Origin: Struthio camelus
Lineage: Eukaryota; Chordata; Aves; Struthioniformes; Struthionidae
Assembly: GCF_040807025.1 (NCBI RefSeq)
Contig: NC_090947.1
Location: 4,464,001 to 4,528,000, forward strand
DNA: 64,000 bases
Direction of reading: 5' to 3'
Of this stretch, positions 1 through 12,600 are shown one piece after another. The position numbers were made by a program, and so were the translations under genes. Below the pieces are notes generated by a model. The model was not told where the DNA came from, searched no databases, and saw only the letters and a program-made list of their open reading frames with translations. Each line of letters starts with the position of its first letter. The first letter of the stretch is position 1.

Positions 1-528
1 CAAGGTGCTGGGTCTGCTCCGTTAAATATTCCCTCCTAGACTGGCACCTCACTAGCCTGAGGTAAACGTCTTTCAGCACCTTAACAGTGCACGAAGGGCA
101 GAGTCCAAACCTGGGCTCCACCAAAATTGGAAAAGGCAATAGCTTTTCCAGCCTGGTGAGAAACCCAGCTGTTTGTGCCATGAGAGAGCGAGGATCGCGT
201 TCCTTGTTCCCACCTCTATCTCAGTAGGGCCTTGTGCGTAGGGCCCTGCTGAGCCGGCGCTGTGTAGCCGCAGTGGATGGAGCTGCAGCCTGAGCCCGTG
301 TGGCCGTCCTTAGCCTCTGCTGTCAGCACAGTCTCTCTGCAGGAGCATCTCCTGCCAGAAGATGGAAAGTGTCACTTGAAATATGCCACATTATTAGCTT
401 GCCCTAAGGATGTGACCAATGTCCCAGAAGTAACTTCAGGGTATGAATCTCCGGTATCTTTGTACTGAAGCCTTCTCTCCCCAAAGGCAGTCCCTGGAAT
501 GAGCAGCCCCTGTCCCCGTACTCTGCAG
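1..528 (+). other. MLPH: MLPH intron (partial, 5' end outside window)
   Basis: This is non-coding sequence upstream of the first visible MLPH exon. It ends in a pyrimidine-containing tract and the acceptor CTCTGCAG at 521-528. An open frame at 277-468 shows no similarity to MLPH that I recognise and has no splice context linking it to the gene, so I treat it as chance. Confidence 0.7.
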
Positions 529-650
529 ATATGGACACCTCTGACGAGGACGCAAAGGGACCCCAGAAGTTCACAAGCTACGCGTCCCATTACGTGAAAC
601 GCCGGAACAGAGCGTCCTCGCAGGAAAATGTCAGCCACTCTGGGAGTCAG
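529..650 (+). CDS. MLPH: MLPH coding exon A (DTSDED ... KRRNRASSQEN)
   Basis: The acceptor CTCTGCAG ends at 528 and the donor GTATCA starts at 651. The exon opens with the last two bases of a split codon, consistent with Asp, then ATG GAC ACC. It ends in phase 0. It encodes MDTSDEDAKG and KRRNRASSQEN, corresponding to the human stretch DVDTSDEE...KRRGRASSESQ just before the exon-F-binding coiled coil. The bird exon carries about eight extra residues (ENVSHSGS) at its end relative to the human protein as I recall it. Confidence 0.93.
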
Positions 651-3600
651 GTATCAAGCCGCTGTCGAACCTCTTGTGAGACAAGGTCGGTGGCCAAGGC
701 TCTGCTGCCGCAAACCGCACTTGTTATTTGTGAGGTGCAGGGCGGTGCCATCTGGTTCAGAGGAGAAACAAAAAGAGTGGTGGCAAACTGGGTGCACCAC
801 AGCAATCTCCAGGCCAGCATGAATGGGGAGCACAGGCAGAAAAACTGGTGTGCCCTAACCGTCCCCAACACCGTTGCCCCTACTGCCTAGGGGTAATTCT
901 GTGCCCATGCTTCCCATGTGTGGGTCCAAGACAGATCCCCACGGACTAGGGATCCCTCCTTCTACCTCCACAGCTCGGGAACCCGGACAGGGTGGGAGCG
1001 CAGCCACTTTACATTGGCAGAGCGATTCAGTGGGGCTGTGGGGAGGAGCTGGCTCTTCTAGGTGCCACGTTGTGGCTGCGTGGCACTGACAAGATGAACG
1101 CCCAGGCCATGTTCTGCCCTCCGTGTTGTGAGGTACCTGCTGAGGTAGCCGTGAAATGGGGTGCAGGGCTGAGACTTGTGAAGGTGCATTGAAGGTTCAT
1201 TCACTCCAGCTGAGGGAGAACAGACTTTTCTGTGCCCTGTTGGTCTTGCTCTGCTCTTCCTCTCCCGAGCTCTCCTTCCATCCCTGGCACTTCTGCGTTC
1301 ACGGCAAAGAGAAAATCAAGCACTGGTGTTCCGCTTTGCACGCATTGCTGCTGTAATAACAACCCTACCTTCAATGCTGTTAATTTAGCAGCCTGTCCCT
1401 GTTAACCTGTGAGTCACCTGCAGTTTTCTGCGTCCCCAGAGAGACCTTCCTCAATTGAATGTACTGGTGCTCTATGATCAGACCAAGGCTTGGAGAGGGA
1501 TATTTAATCAGTCTCAGGATCCTTGTCTTCTTTTGCAGCGCGGAGTGTTCCAGCCCCAGCAGGGCTGGGTCGGGCTGACTTGTCACATCCCTCTCCTGAC
1601 CCATAATAGGGGAACCGTCTAGAGAAGGGTGTCTGAAAGGCTGTGAGCGTGTGTTGTAATTGCAAAGCAGGGACCTGGCGTTCTTGATGCCACCTGGAAG
1701 AATGACTGATGTGGCACAAAGCCTCCTGCAGTCCTCTTAAGCGGCAAAACGCACATTGGTGTTTGACTGCCTAGATACGCGGGAAAAGCCAGCTGCCGGT
1801 TTCCGCTTACAGCTGGTAATTTTGCATATGCTGGTGGACACCTGTGGATATTCAGCAGTGGGGGGGGGGGGGGGGGGATCCGTAATCGCAGTGGTCCCTC
1901 AGCACCATGCTTCATGTGCCTATGTGGGGAAACCATACCTTTCCTTTGCCTTTATTTTTCTCAACATATGTTTTAATTAGTGAATGCCCCTCATTTTCCA
2001 GTCAGCAGTAAATGGAACAACTTTGCATTGGGTGTCCTTAATGAGACCACGGTACGTTAGGCACGAAATGTGCACAGTGCTTTCCGGCGGGGGGGGAAAT
2101 GAGGCCAAATTCCTACCAGCGCTTCAGATGACTTCCTCCATCAGCTGGGCAAGCTCTCGCCTAAGAGCGGTTCAGCTTATTGTGGTCCAGCGTGTTTTGC
2201 TCCATCTCACCTGTCTGAAGGCTGTCGTGGAACCTTTGCCACCCTAATGGCTACGAGACATCTTCTAATTCCCAATTTAACCCCATTTGTTCTCATGCCA
2301 ACATCGTTCATTACCTTAAATAGCTCTTCATCCTTCCTGCCCTTTATGCTGCTGATGTCTTTACAGCTAGCAACCGCCTTCCCGCACTGCCTTCCCCTCG
2401 CCCAGCGGAACAAATCAGGCCCCGCGCTGGCCCATTAACTTTCGAGCCAACACGCGCAGCAGTGCCGCCCTTGGCCGAGGAGCGGCCAGGTACCAGCCCA
2501 AAGGAGAGAGAAAGCGAGAACATCTTTTAAAACTCGGAGTGAAATCACTCTTCTGCAGCAGACGCGAAAACATGGGTTTCAGTGCTAGCCAGCTCTTTCG
2601 TGGTGGCAGAGCTGAAAGGGATTCGGAAGAGGTTGGTTTTCTTCCTCTCGTCCCCAGGATGGAGGGGCTGAGCCTTGCAGTGGGGCAGAGACAGGCCAGG
2701 GAGGGTTCAGGACAGCGAGCGGTGGACTGGGTTCTCCTGAGCTACTCGGGGGCACACCTGCTTCTTATGAATCCCATGGCTGGTCTCCCAAAGCACTTTT
2801 TTCCTGAAAGGTAACCTTGTAGAAATCTGAAGGTTTTAAGAGATGGAGAACTCATCTCTCCGCCCTGTATCATTTTGACCCCGCAGATGAAAACCCTCTT
2901 TTCTAAAACTGTGCCTTAGCTGCAGGATGCTCAGAACATGAATCTGAAATGAAAACCACCATGATCCTTTTTCCCTCACTGGGTTTCTTTTGGTTTTGCT
3001 TTAACCTTGGGGAGGGCACAGTTTTCAATCCTGAACACAAGAAACTTACCCTTTCCGGTAACAAAAACAGAGACTGTTCCCTGGCCCTGTGACTCCAGGA
3101 GCTGAAGGTATGAAAACTATTTAAAAAAAAAAAAAAAGCCTATTTGGAAAAAGAAAAAGCTCTCAAAGCTGATGAGACTAGTGAAGAAGCCCAAGGAGGT
3201 GGGAACACTGCAGTCACACAAAAAAACCATGCGATTTCAGCAGAGGCCCAAATCTCTTGAAGCCCAAGTCTTTGGCTGCAGCAGGAACAGGACCAAGCCG
3301 TAGGGAACAGCACCAATTTACTGACTGAGTTTCTCTCCAAAAGTCGTTCATATTCTACCGTACCTCAAGGGAGCTTAGCGGTTCTGCATTTCCAAAGCTT
3401 TGGCCATCTCAGGCTGCTTTTTCCTCCGTTCCCTGCCATCTGGCTCCTCTCCTTCACACAAACTTAGGGGTCTTGGGTATTTGAGAGTCCGGAGGCAGCA
3501 CCTCTGCTAGGGTAACCTGTCTTCCCTCCCCGCAAGCGGACGGCAGTTTGCGCTAACGGACGGCCAGCTTAGGGGCTGTGTTTTTGTTCGCGTTGCCTCG

Positions 3601-6600
3601 CTTCAGACATTTGGATGCGGAGCGGTGTCTGCCAGCCTTCGTCATGGGGAGAGCACGGCAGGGCGGTCCGGCCCCTAATGGGGATTGATGGAGGAAGTGC
3701 CTTGCATGGCTCTCGCCGCGCCGCCGCACGGACAAAGTTCGGAAAAGCTGGGGGAAGCTGAAGCGCTAACGTAATTGCCCTCGCTGCCTGCCTGGCTTGG
3801 GCCGCTGTAAGAGCCTTACTGCAGAAATAGCTCGGAGCCGAGCAGTGGGACCCGGCGTCTGAACCTGGCCCCGGGGGGCTGACCGATGGGTACGGGGGCC
3901 TTGCAGGGGGACTGGCTTCACTTTGCTCTGCCCGGCGAGCACGATGCATTGAAACAAGCCTTGCTCGGGCAGGAGAATGGGAAAAGGCCTCCCTGACGCG
4001 CTGCGTGACGGAGGCAGGGTAGCGCGGGGGCTCGGTTCGTTGCCGTCTCCCAAGCTGGTGGCCCATCGCTGACTTCTCATTGTAAGCAGAGCGGTGCAAG
4101 AGTCAGGCCCGGCAGCGCTGAGAAACCGCTCGCAGATGTATTGGATTACTTCCCGCCTGCGGGTTTTAATGCTGCTAAAGATGCATTCAATTTGGGATGG
4201 TAATGACAGTGCTCTGCTCTCCGCAGTGTCAGGTTTTTACGTTCATCTTCCCTTAAGCAGGCACAACCTCTCCGAGCTGTTGTGAGGGTCTAATTAATCA
4301 AACACTAGCAAGCGCAAAAATTCAGCGAGAAGGGCGGAAATGTTATAAAAACAAAGCGAAGCCCTTGCGTCTCTTTGTTATTGTGCCTGCTTATTGCGTT
4401 TGCTGCCCGCTCTCCAGTGAATGGGAGGCGTCCGCTGAGAACAGGCGTGATGAGGAAGCCAGCGTTTTTTTTCTGTGTGAAACGCACAATGTTCTTCATC
4501 ATTTGTATTTCATTTGCTTGAACCACACGAAAAAGACCTCTTTTGGAAAAAAGCTTCTTAAAAAAAAAGAGAGAGAGAGAGAGAGAAAAAGAGGTCTCCT
4601 GCAATATTTTTCAGTGATTTAACCACAGAAGTTTTCCTTGGCTCTTGAGCACAGGAAGCAACTTCGCTTTGATTTTCAGGAGTTGGTCGTTCCTTCCCTT
4701 CTCCCCATTTGAATGCATTGAGAAGTCAGAAAATTTGAAAGTGCACTGGGGGGAAAACTTTCAGCTTTCGTTCACCTATTTGTAATTTTCAGTGGGAAAA
4801 ATTCTTACCCTCTCTCCTCCTCTTTTCCACTGTTGTGTTCACAGGAAAGGATGACGGGGTAGTAACCAGTTGAAAAATGCATTTGTATTAAGTGAAAACT
4901 GCCCTTGTCTTGAATTTGGTGCGGTGTGTGAAGGATCGCGAGACGGCCTTGTTACAGTTTGATGTCTTTGTCTGGACAAGGGACTGACTACAGGGCTGGA
5001 GGCCTGGGTTTATGGTCACTGCATCAAAGCCTTGGCTGCTTTGGTGGGAAGAGCAGTGCGCCAAGGGATTGGCGTCCTGTTGAGTTTTCCAGATTTGAGG
5101 AGAGGCTGTGCACCTCTTGGAGCTCTTCTAGGTGTCCAGGGCTCCCCTTAGAACAGGACCACTTTTTGAAGCCACATCTTTTTTTTTTTTTTTTTTAAAC
5201 AGGCCTTCACCCACTGATAGTCAACACAACTCGTACACCTAAGGCTTGCTTTGACAGGTCTGCATCATGCAGAGGAGTGTGATCTCAGGGCTGGAGCCAC
5301 GTTCAGACCAATAGTCCTGTTAGCAAGGCACCGTTGGGCCAAGGAGATTTCCAGCTCTGCCTCAAGGCAGAGCTTTTTCTTGTGCTGCCTCCAACTCTGG
5401 AATTAACTCAAGCTCGTTGCACGTACCGGGCCTCTGCATTGCCCTCTGTTTTGTGGGTAAACCTGTCTGCTCTCTGCCTTGCCTGCTGTGACTTTCTGCC
5501 AGAGTTGTGCTGAGCCGGTGGTGGTGGTGGTGGGGCCTCGCTGTTTAGTTTCTTCTGCCGGTTGCACATGCCCTGGGCTTTTTTCTTGCTGTCCTGGTGG
5601 CGGCGGCTGGTCTGTTCTCTACTCCTTTTCTCTCTCCTTCCTCTAGATTCACGAGCTCAACAAACGCATGTCCGCGATCGAACGCATGCTGAACCGCTTG
5701 GAGGAAAAAATCCTGGTGCGCTCTGACGAGGTAACAGGGCAAAGCTGGGACTCTCTCTTCCCGGAGAGAAAACGTGGACTGTATTTATGCCCTCGCCTTG
5801 CTACTTGACAGCCAGCATTGCAGGGAGAAAGCCAGACAGACTGTGCAGGCAACCAGCACATACTGTGCCCCTGGGGGTATGGCCCGACAGCACCCTGTTT
5901 GGGGAGCGCAGCCCCAGGAGGTGAACTGGAGCACCCATCCACCCGGGATATAATGTGGCAAAGTGCAGTCATGGAGCAGGTTGTTTAAAAAGGTAGCAAA
6001 ACAGCCTGATTAGCCTAATTCCCCCTCCGCTGAGGGTCACCCTGGTATTTCTGTCTTCCTGGCACTTTCCTGGCCTCCCTGAAGGAAGAGCAGATACCAG
6101 GAGCCAGCCTTGCTTGCTTTGCCTCCGTCTTTCTGCTGGCTGGACGGTGCTGGAGGAGCACAAAATGATTCAGGGCTGGTTGGTTGATTTTAATCCTCTG
6201 TCTTAGCCTCGGAGACTCCTGTCGTGGTTCAGACCTGCCTTAGAAAACATTGCATGGCACAACAGAAACAGCAGCAAGTTTAACCTGGGGCATTTGGGCC
6301 CACACGCGAGCTAGTGCCTTCCCTGCCCCTTCTGCACAAGAAAACTTGGGCTTCAGTTTGATATTCTGCGAAATGCTCATTTCAGTAGTATTTCTAGATG
6401 GGGGTCAGTACATTTACAGAGCCGTGACAGATCGTTTGAAACCATGGAAGACTGAATTGGTTCATATAGGGAAGTGACCTGGTTACTGTGAATAAGAGGG
6501 CCTAGTCAGGAAGGATTTTCGTCTCTCTTCTGGGCTGCCTTTGCCTTACAAGGCCATCAAGCTTGCAAGAAGACAGCTAAATTAGATTAAAGTTGGGCAG

Positions 6601-9600
6601 CAGCGTAGAATCTGTGAATATACAGGTCGCTCAGTATTGATTCTGGGCTTCCAATTTTAGACTGTGTTCTTTTCTTTTCCTTAATGTGAACCCATTACAA
6701 TGAACTGCTCTCGCTGCTCATCACTCAGTAGAACAAACAGTAATCATTACAGAAAAGTCCCCTAGGCACAGGTAAACAAGGTAAGTCTTCTTCAAAATTC
6801 ATGATGGGGACAGCCATGTTTGTAATTGCCATCTGTAGTCAAAACAGTGGAGTAGAAGGCGAGCATGTTACGTTCGTAGCTGTCATCAGGCCAGGAAAGC
6901 TGCAGTTATCTAGGGTGTTCCTCTTGCCATCACCCAAACCTCCAAAGTACAGTTTTGATCAATTGGACTCCATAAAAGAACAATCAGAATGGGCAGAGCT
7001 CTAGAAAAACTTACATATGAGAAAAAAAAAATTTAAATGCAAGCCGTTTAGCTCCCCAAAAGATAGGGGCAAGGTGGACATAAGCGTCCCTGTAGGTAGA
7101 AAGCTACTTCAGAGGGAAGCAATACTCTGTTTTCATGTCTGTGGCAGATCAGAGTCGCAGTAACGGGGTCTAAACTGCTCCAGGATGGCTTCAGGTTAAC
7201 TATTAGGAAAAGCTTTCTAGCAGAAAAGATGACAGATCCCTGGAACGGGTTGCCTGGAGGGAATATTGCCTACTGGAAATGCCATTGCTGAAGGTTGTTA
7301 AGGACAGCTTAGACAGAAGCCATCAGGTATGACATAGATAATTGCATTGCCGTCTGAAGGCAAGGGACAGTGGGTCCAGTAACTTCTGGAGATCCCTTCC
7401 AGCTGCTGAGGTTTTGATAAGATTTCTTCCTTAGGTGAAATAGATTGTATGTAATAACATTGCCAAGTGAAAATATGGCTTCTTTCCTACAGGAAAATTT
7501 CCTGTGTGTTTTCTCATTGCCAATCAAAGTACCTAAAAGGCTCTAATCCAGTAAAGCTAAGCTACCTTGGGGAATAGTATTTCATGTTGCTGCTTACCTT
7601 GGCCATGTGGTCTACACCTTTGAGCTGCTGTGCTCTCTGCCCGTGGGGCTGCCAGCCAGGCAGCAGTTCAAAATAAAAATGCTGTGATATTTGGCCCCAA
7701 ACCCCTCACCCACCCCGGCGTTAGTTTGTTGGTAGTTTTATTTTTTAATTATTTTTCTGAAAATGAATGCAGAGGTGGCTTGAAGTCCCCTTTGCTAAAT
7801 CCACCTGCCATAACACTCCCTGTGCTGCAGATGAGGGGCTCCAGTAGGCAGGTGAGGGTGTGAAGCGCTTCTTGTGTGCCCCAGATAATATTTATTATGA
7901 GAAAGACAGCCTTAATTTGCCATTTTGCTCCCCATTGCCTGTCTTACATGTAGAAGGTGTGCAGCCAGGACTGTGGGATATGGGTGTAGGATGTCATCGC
8001 TGGTACTGTGTGGCTTCTGGTCCCCCTTTGGTGTTGGACAGTCGGCCTGTCTTGGTCAGTGTGTGTGGATCCAGGCATGCCTTACTGTCAACCTCTGGAG
8101 TCTGTTCCACTTACAAAACTCCCTCCTGCTATTCTTTCAGTCTCCAGCCCCTGAGCCCCAACTTGGTCCTGATGCCGAGGAGGAGGAGCTGAAGAGGAAG
8201 CTGGAGGAGTTAGCCAGCAACATCAGCGACAAAGGAGTCTCTTCTGAAGAAGAGGAGTGTGAGGAAAAGAAGAAGGGAGCGAAGAAACCGGAGATGAGTT
8301 CTTCCAGCGATGACGTGGCCAGCGAGGCTCAGAAGGTAACATGCGTCCTCCCACACGTACTAGTTCTGGGCACAGCTAGGCCATGATAATGGGTCTGTTG
8401 GTCTGTCCTACGCCGCCATCTCGACGGCTCCTAGGACTGTGGCCTGTTTGGTTCAGCTGCCTGCTGAAACAGGACGCCTGACCTTGCCTGCCAGTCAGTA
8501 GGGCTGGGTGGCAGAATTAGGGGCAAGTGACTGATGATGGCCCCGGTGATTCAGATGTGCATTAAGGGTAGGGAGATCTTGTATCTCTGCCATTGTGCAG
8601 AGCCTTGTAAGGTGGTCCATCAGCACAAAACAGAGAGGTCGGCATTCCAGTGTGTCTCTAATGGCTTATTTGTTCATCTCCTCCCTTGTGCCGCGGTCGT
8701 GGATAGAGTATGCATGTGTTTGCTTTGTCACGTGCGTTGCTGAAGAGCACTATAAAGGAAGCGAGCGTGAGCAGCGGTGCCCCTGTGCTCTTGTAAAAAG
8801 GTCCTTTCATCTGAGTTTGCAGACACTTTCGTTTCGCCATGAGGCCCTCTGGTCAGCACGCTTTTGTTCCGCAGCCTTGCAAAGCGAAACTTGGCTGCCG
8901 TTGGGCAGGTGGTTTGGAGAGCATGGTAGGAGGGGGCTGCGTGCACGCGTGTGGCACGCATTTAATGCGTCCCTATCAGGAGGTGCGAGCCTCTCAGCAG
9001 GGCCCTAGTTAAAACCTCAGGGGCAGAGCAAGTGGCTGTTCGCAGGAGGGCTGCCCTCAGCTTCTTGGGTACTGCTGTTCACGCCGCATCAGGAGCGTGC
9101 TCTTTCCTTACCGGAAGGCCCTTTTTCCTGAAAGCTGCTTTTAGATCAGATGGCTGCAGCCAGACGAGCTACCGCAATTAGCAGAACGATGTGCATCTTC
9201 TCAGTCTAAATGGCCAGTAACTGTTATGCACTTAATTAGAGCACAGCTGGTAGGTGGTAACTCACCAAGCCAAGGCAACTTAACTCCTCTGTGAGCTGTT
9301 TATCTGCAGCAGATGGAGGCTCAGATGCTGACCTGTGCTGAGGGTCAGGGAGAAGTTAGCGGGGTATCCACATAAGCTCCTTGAGTCTAGTAAAATGAGA
9401 CCTAGATGCTTGCGACCCGCCCTAAATTCTGCTGCTTTTTTAGGTGGAAAAGCAGCTATGAAGCAGGGGTGGGGGAAACAGGCACCATGGTTGCTTCCTG
9501 GGGAGGTGACCTCTGGAGTTATATGACTGAGCTCCCAAACAAAGAGAGGCTCAGGTGTTAGGTGCAGCTGCCTTCTACCCATGCGAAACCAAATCTGAGA

Positions 9601-12600
9601 AGTGGAACAAAATTCGGCTTTGTGCTTCGCAACATCACTTTGACTCTAAGTGTCAGATGCCTTCCTGCAGCATTAGAAATGACTGCGGTGACATGTAGGT
9701 GAACCCCTCTGGCTTAAAGGCTGTGTCAGGCTGGATTTTTTTTTATCCACTTTCCTTACGCTTTTCCGAAGTTTGTTAGAAGTATTTACAAAGACATCCC
9801 TTGTCAGAAGACCCAGCAGCCATCTGAAATAAACTTGATCCGCAGTTGCCAGATCTAACTGTGAGCTCGTGGTGGTGGGCACAAGTCTTCGTTAAGATCA
9901 GCACCGTTTCTTTGTCCTGTCCAGACCAGGGTTGGATTTTGCATGATTCTGAGTTTGGTTTTACGTCAGTGTCCTGTCCAGTCAGGGAGAAATATTCTAA
10001 CTGGGAAACACTGCAATAAAAGCAGATGCTCCTAATGGAAAATACGAAACTCAGCTGTACCACAGAGGCACAATAAAATAATAAAAATATCAGCTGGACG
10101 GAGTTAGCTGGTTCTTTGCGGAATGGCTTGCCTGGAAATACGTGCAGTTGTAAACACAACTGTTTGTCTTTGTCTCCAGTGCATATATCCCCCCAATCTC
10201 CTTGGTATCTAGGGAATTATCAGTAGAGAGAGGGATGATGAGTTTCTTCAGTCTATTTTTAAATGTGCTTAATGCCTTATCAAGCAAAAGGGCAAACGCA
10301 GGCAGCACTTACAAGCGACATTGCTGTCAGTGCTCCTTTGGGGTGGGAGAAGGGGGATATTAGTCCCAAGTTCTGCCAGCGTGGAAATGCAATACTATTT
10401 TTTCTTTTGCCACAGACTCTCGGTTTTATTTCCATCCATGCTCAGACCTGCTGAAGTGTAAAGCAATATGCTGCAATTAGACTTTACATGCTTTTCCGGT
10501 GCGGCAGGACTACTGGCCATCCTGGGAGGCAGCCTGGGAGGAAATAGGGCAAGAGGGTGGGTTTCTCTCCTGTTCAACATCAGGATCCCCAGGCAAGTAA
10601 ATCAGTAAGCAATGGGGCAGCGTGCTCTCCTCCTGCCTAATACTGGTTTCGCATCTTGCCCACACACGACAGCTTCTGGCTGTGTGTCTTCCCTTTCTAG
10701 ACACGGCTCCTCTGTTTTCTCTTGCCATGCTTTGCTGGGAGATTGGAGGCTTTTGTGTTTCTGTCTATCCCGTATCTGGGCTACGGCATGGCCAGCAAAC
10801 CCAGACGGGGCCAGGGTGCACTAGGGCCTGTTGCAAGGGCATTTGCAGACGGAGCTGGGGCGGGCACGGCGAATGTCAGGCCTTCTTGGGGACAAAGAAT
10901 TGAGTGCGTGTGTGCTGACTGACAGGTACAATGTATTTCTGCTGAGGAAGTCCCAGGGAGATGTTACAACCACAGCCAGCGCAGAGATGTGCTCTGCTGA
11001 GCGACGCAGGGAGCAAACACCCCTCCTGGAAAATCTGTGGTCTGTCTCCAGCAAATAAAAAAAAAAAAGAGGGGGGAAGGAAAATTTACCCCTGCTTTAT
11101 AGAAAGGGAAGTGGAGCTAAAGTCCAGGCATGTGCCTTCTCCGTGGATTCATCTTTGCCATCGCCGGCAGCATCCCAGGCCACCCAGTGTGTTCGGGCAC
11201 TGCAGGGAAGGTCTTGCATGTTAGCACATCTTCTCTGTCACAGGTAATGCCTTGTGGCCCCAACAGCGTGTATTGTGGTATTTCCAAGGCAGTAGAGCGT
11301 TGTGAAGGAAGAGGAGCAGACAGCGAAGAAGTTAATGAAGCAGTAGGAATTGCTACTGACCCCAAAGAAGCAGGGAGCCCACGATGAGCTAGGTAGCGTA
11401 TGAGCATGCAGCAGGAAGCAGTCCTTGCCCAGCAGGTTACCTGGGGTTGCAGCTGGGCTGGAGACCACCTCGGTGAAATGATTGGCGTCTTCTGTTGGGA
11501 CGCCAACAGAAAATGGAAATTGGAAATTTCCAACAAAATGGAAATTATTTCGCTCCCCGTGGCACGGTGTAGACCTGTACTGAGAAAAAAAGTCGTTCAC
11601 ATCAGCACAATCAAGAGAGGGGACAGCAACATGAGGAGTGAAAGCTAGGGACCTCTTAACCATCTCCACCACCAGAGAGACCGCAGTGCAGGCCTGCACC
11701 CTGCAGTCCTTCGGGGCTGTAACCGCAAGTGGCCTTCAGATGACCAGGTGCTGCTGTTGTCAGATGTCTCCAGTGGCACCTGTCCCAGGGTGGAAAAGCG
11801 TCCTGTGACAATTTCTTTTTAAAGCCTCTCTGCCTCGTTGGCAGTAGGTCCGGCACCAGATCCTGGGAGGAAATAAGCTGGCCTTTCGCTGGGCTCTGTC
11901 ACGGACCGCAGTTATGCGCTGGCGGCTGGCTAATGGCAGCTCTCCACTTGCATTTTGAGGTGATTTCTTTTGTCTCAGCCATCTTCAAGGAAGCAGGAGC
12001 CGAGATCAAAGCTCTGTTTTAGCTGCGCTTCCATCTCTGGTTGAGAGCCCTTCAGGAACAATGTAAGCCCCTCAATTATCGCTTCTCCATCTTTCTCCAG
12101 CTCCTGAAGGCCTGATGCCCCTTCCACCCCCATTTGCGCTGTTTTTGTAAACCCGTGAGTACATGTTAAAATAATGTCCTTCTTTTCTCCCCCCCCCCCT
12201 CTTTTTCTTCTTCCCCACCCTCCGCTTTGGCTGTGCCGGGTGTTCGCAGAGGTCATCAGCTCAGGCTTTGAGCGACATCACGGCCAAAGTACTGAAAGCC
12301 ATAAATGCCACGGAGAGAGCGGTCTATGAGTCCTTGCATGGAGAGAGCCAGTGCAGTGGTAACTGTGCCCTCCCTGGAGGGCAGCTTCCCAGCCCGAAAG
12401 ATGGGAACGAGGTGGCTGAAGCATACCGTGAGCTTGAAGAAAATGTAAGGTTCCCAAGCATTTTCTGTGAGCAGGGAGGGTATTAAGGGAGGAATACAGA
12501 GGACTGCCAAAAACCTCTTGTAGCGGGTATTTCAGCATTAAAAGGATAGGCATCCCTAAGGGATTAGAGAGTCGGGTGTGTGCTCTCCATATGCATGTAA

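Larger units (their letters stand above)
651..5646 (+). other. MLPH: MLPH intron A-B, with internal GC-rich island
   Basis: A 5 kb intron. No exon is needed here, because the flanking exons join in phase at a point where the human protein is continuous. It contains an 18-G run (1860-1877), a CpG-rich block (about 3540-4150), a GA microsatellite (4569-4586) and an 18-T run (5179-5196). The long open frames on the minus strand at 3569-4099 are a by-product of the GC-rich block. Confidence 0.85.

Noticed and set aside
277-468. 63-codon frame just before MLPH exon A
   Set aside because: It runs from ATG to stop with no usable splice context and no similarity to MLPH that I recognise.
3569-4099. 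176-codon minus-strand open frame in an MLPH intron
   Set aside because: Explained by the CG-rich composition of the block. No recognisable protein pattern.
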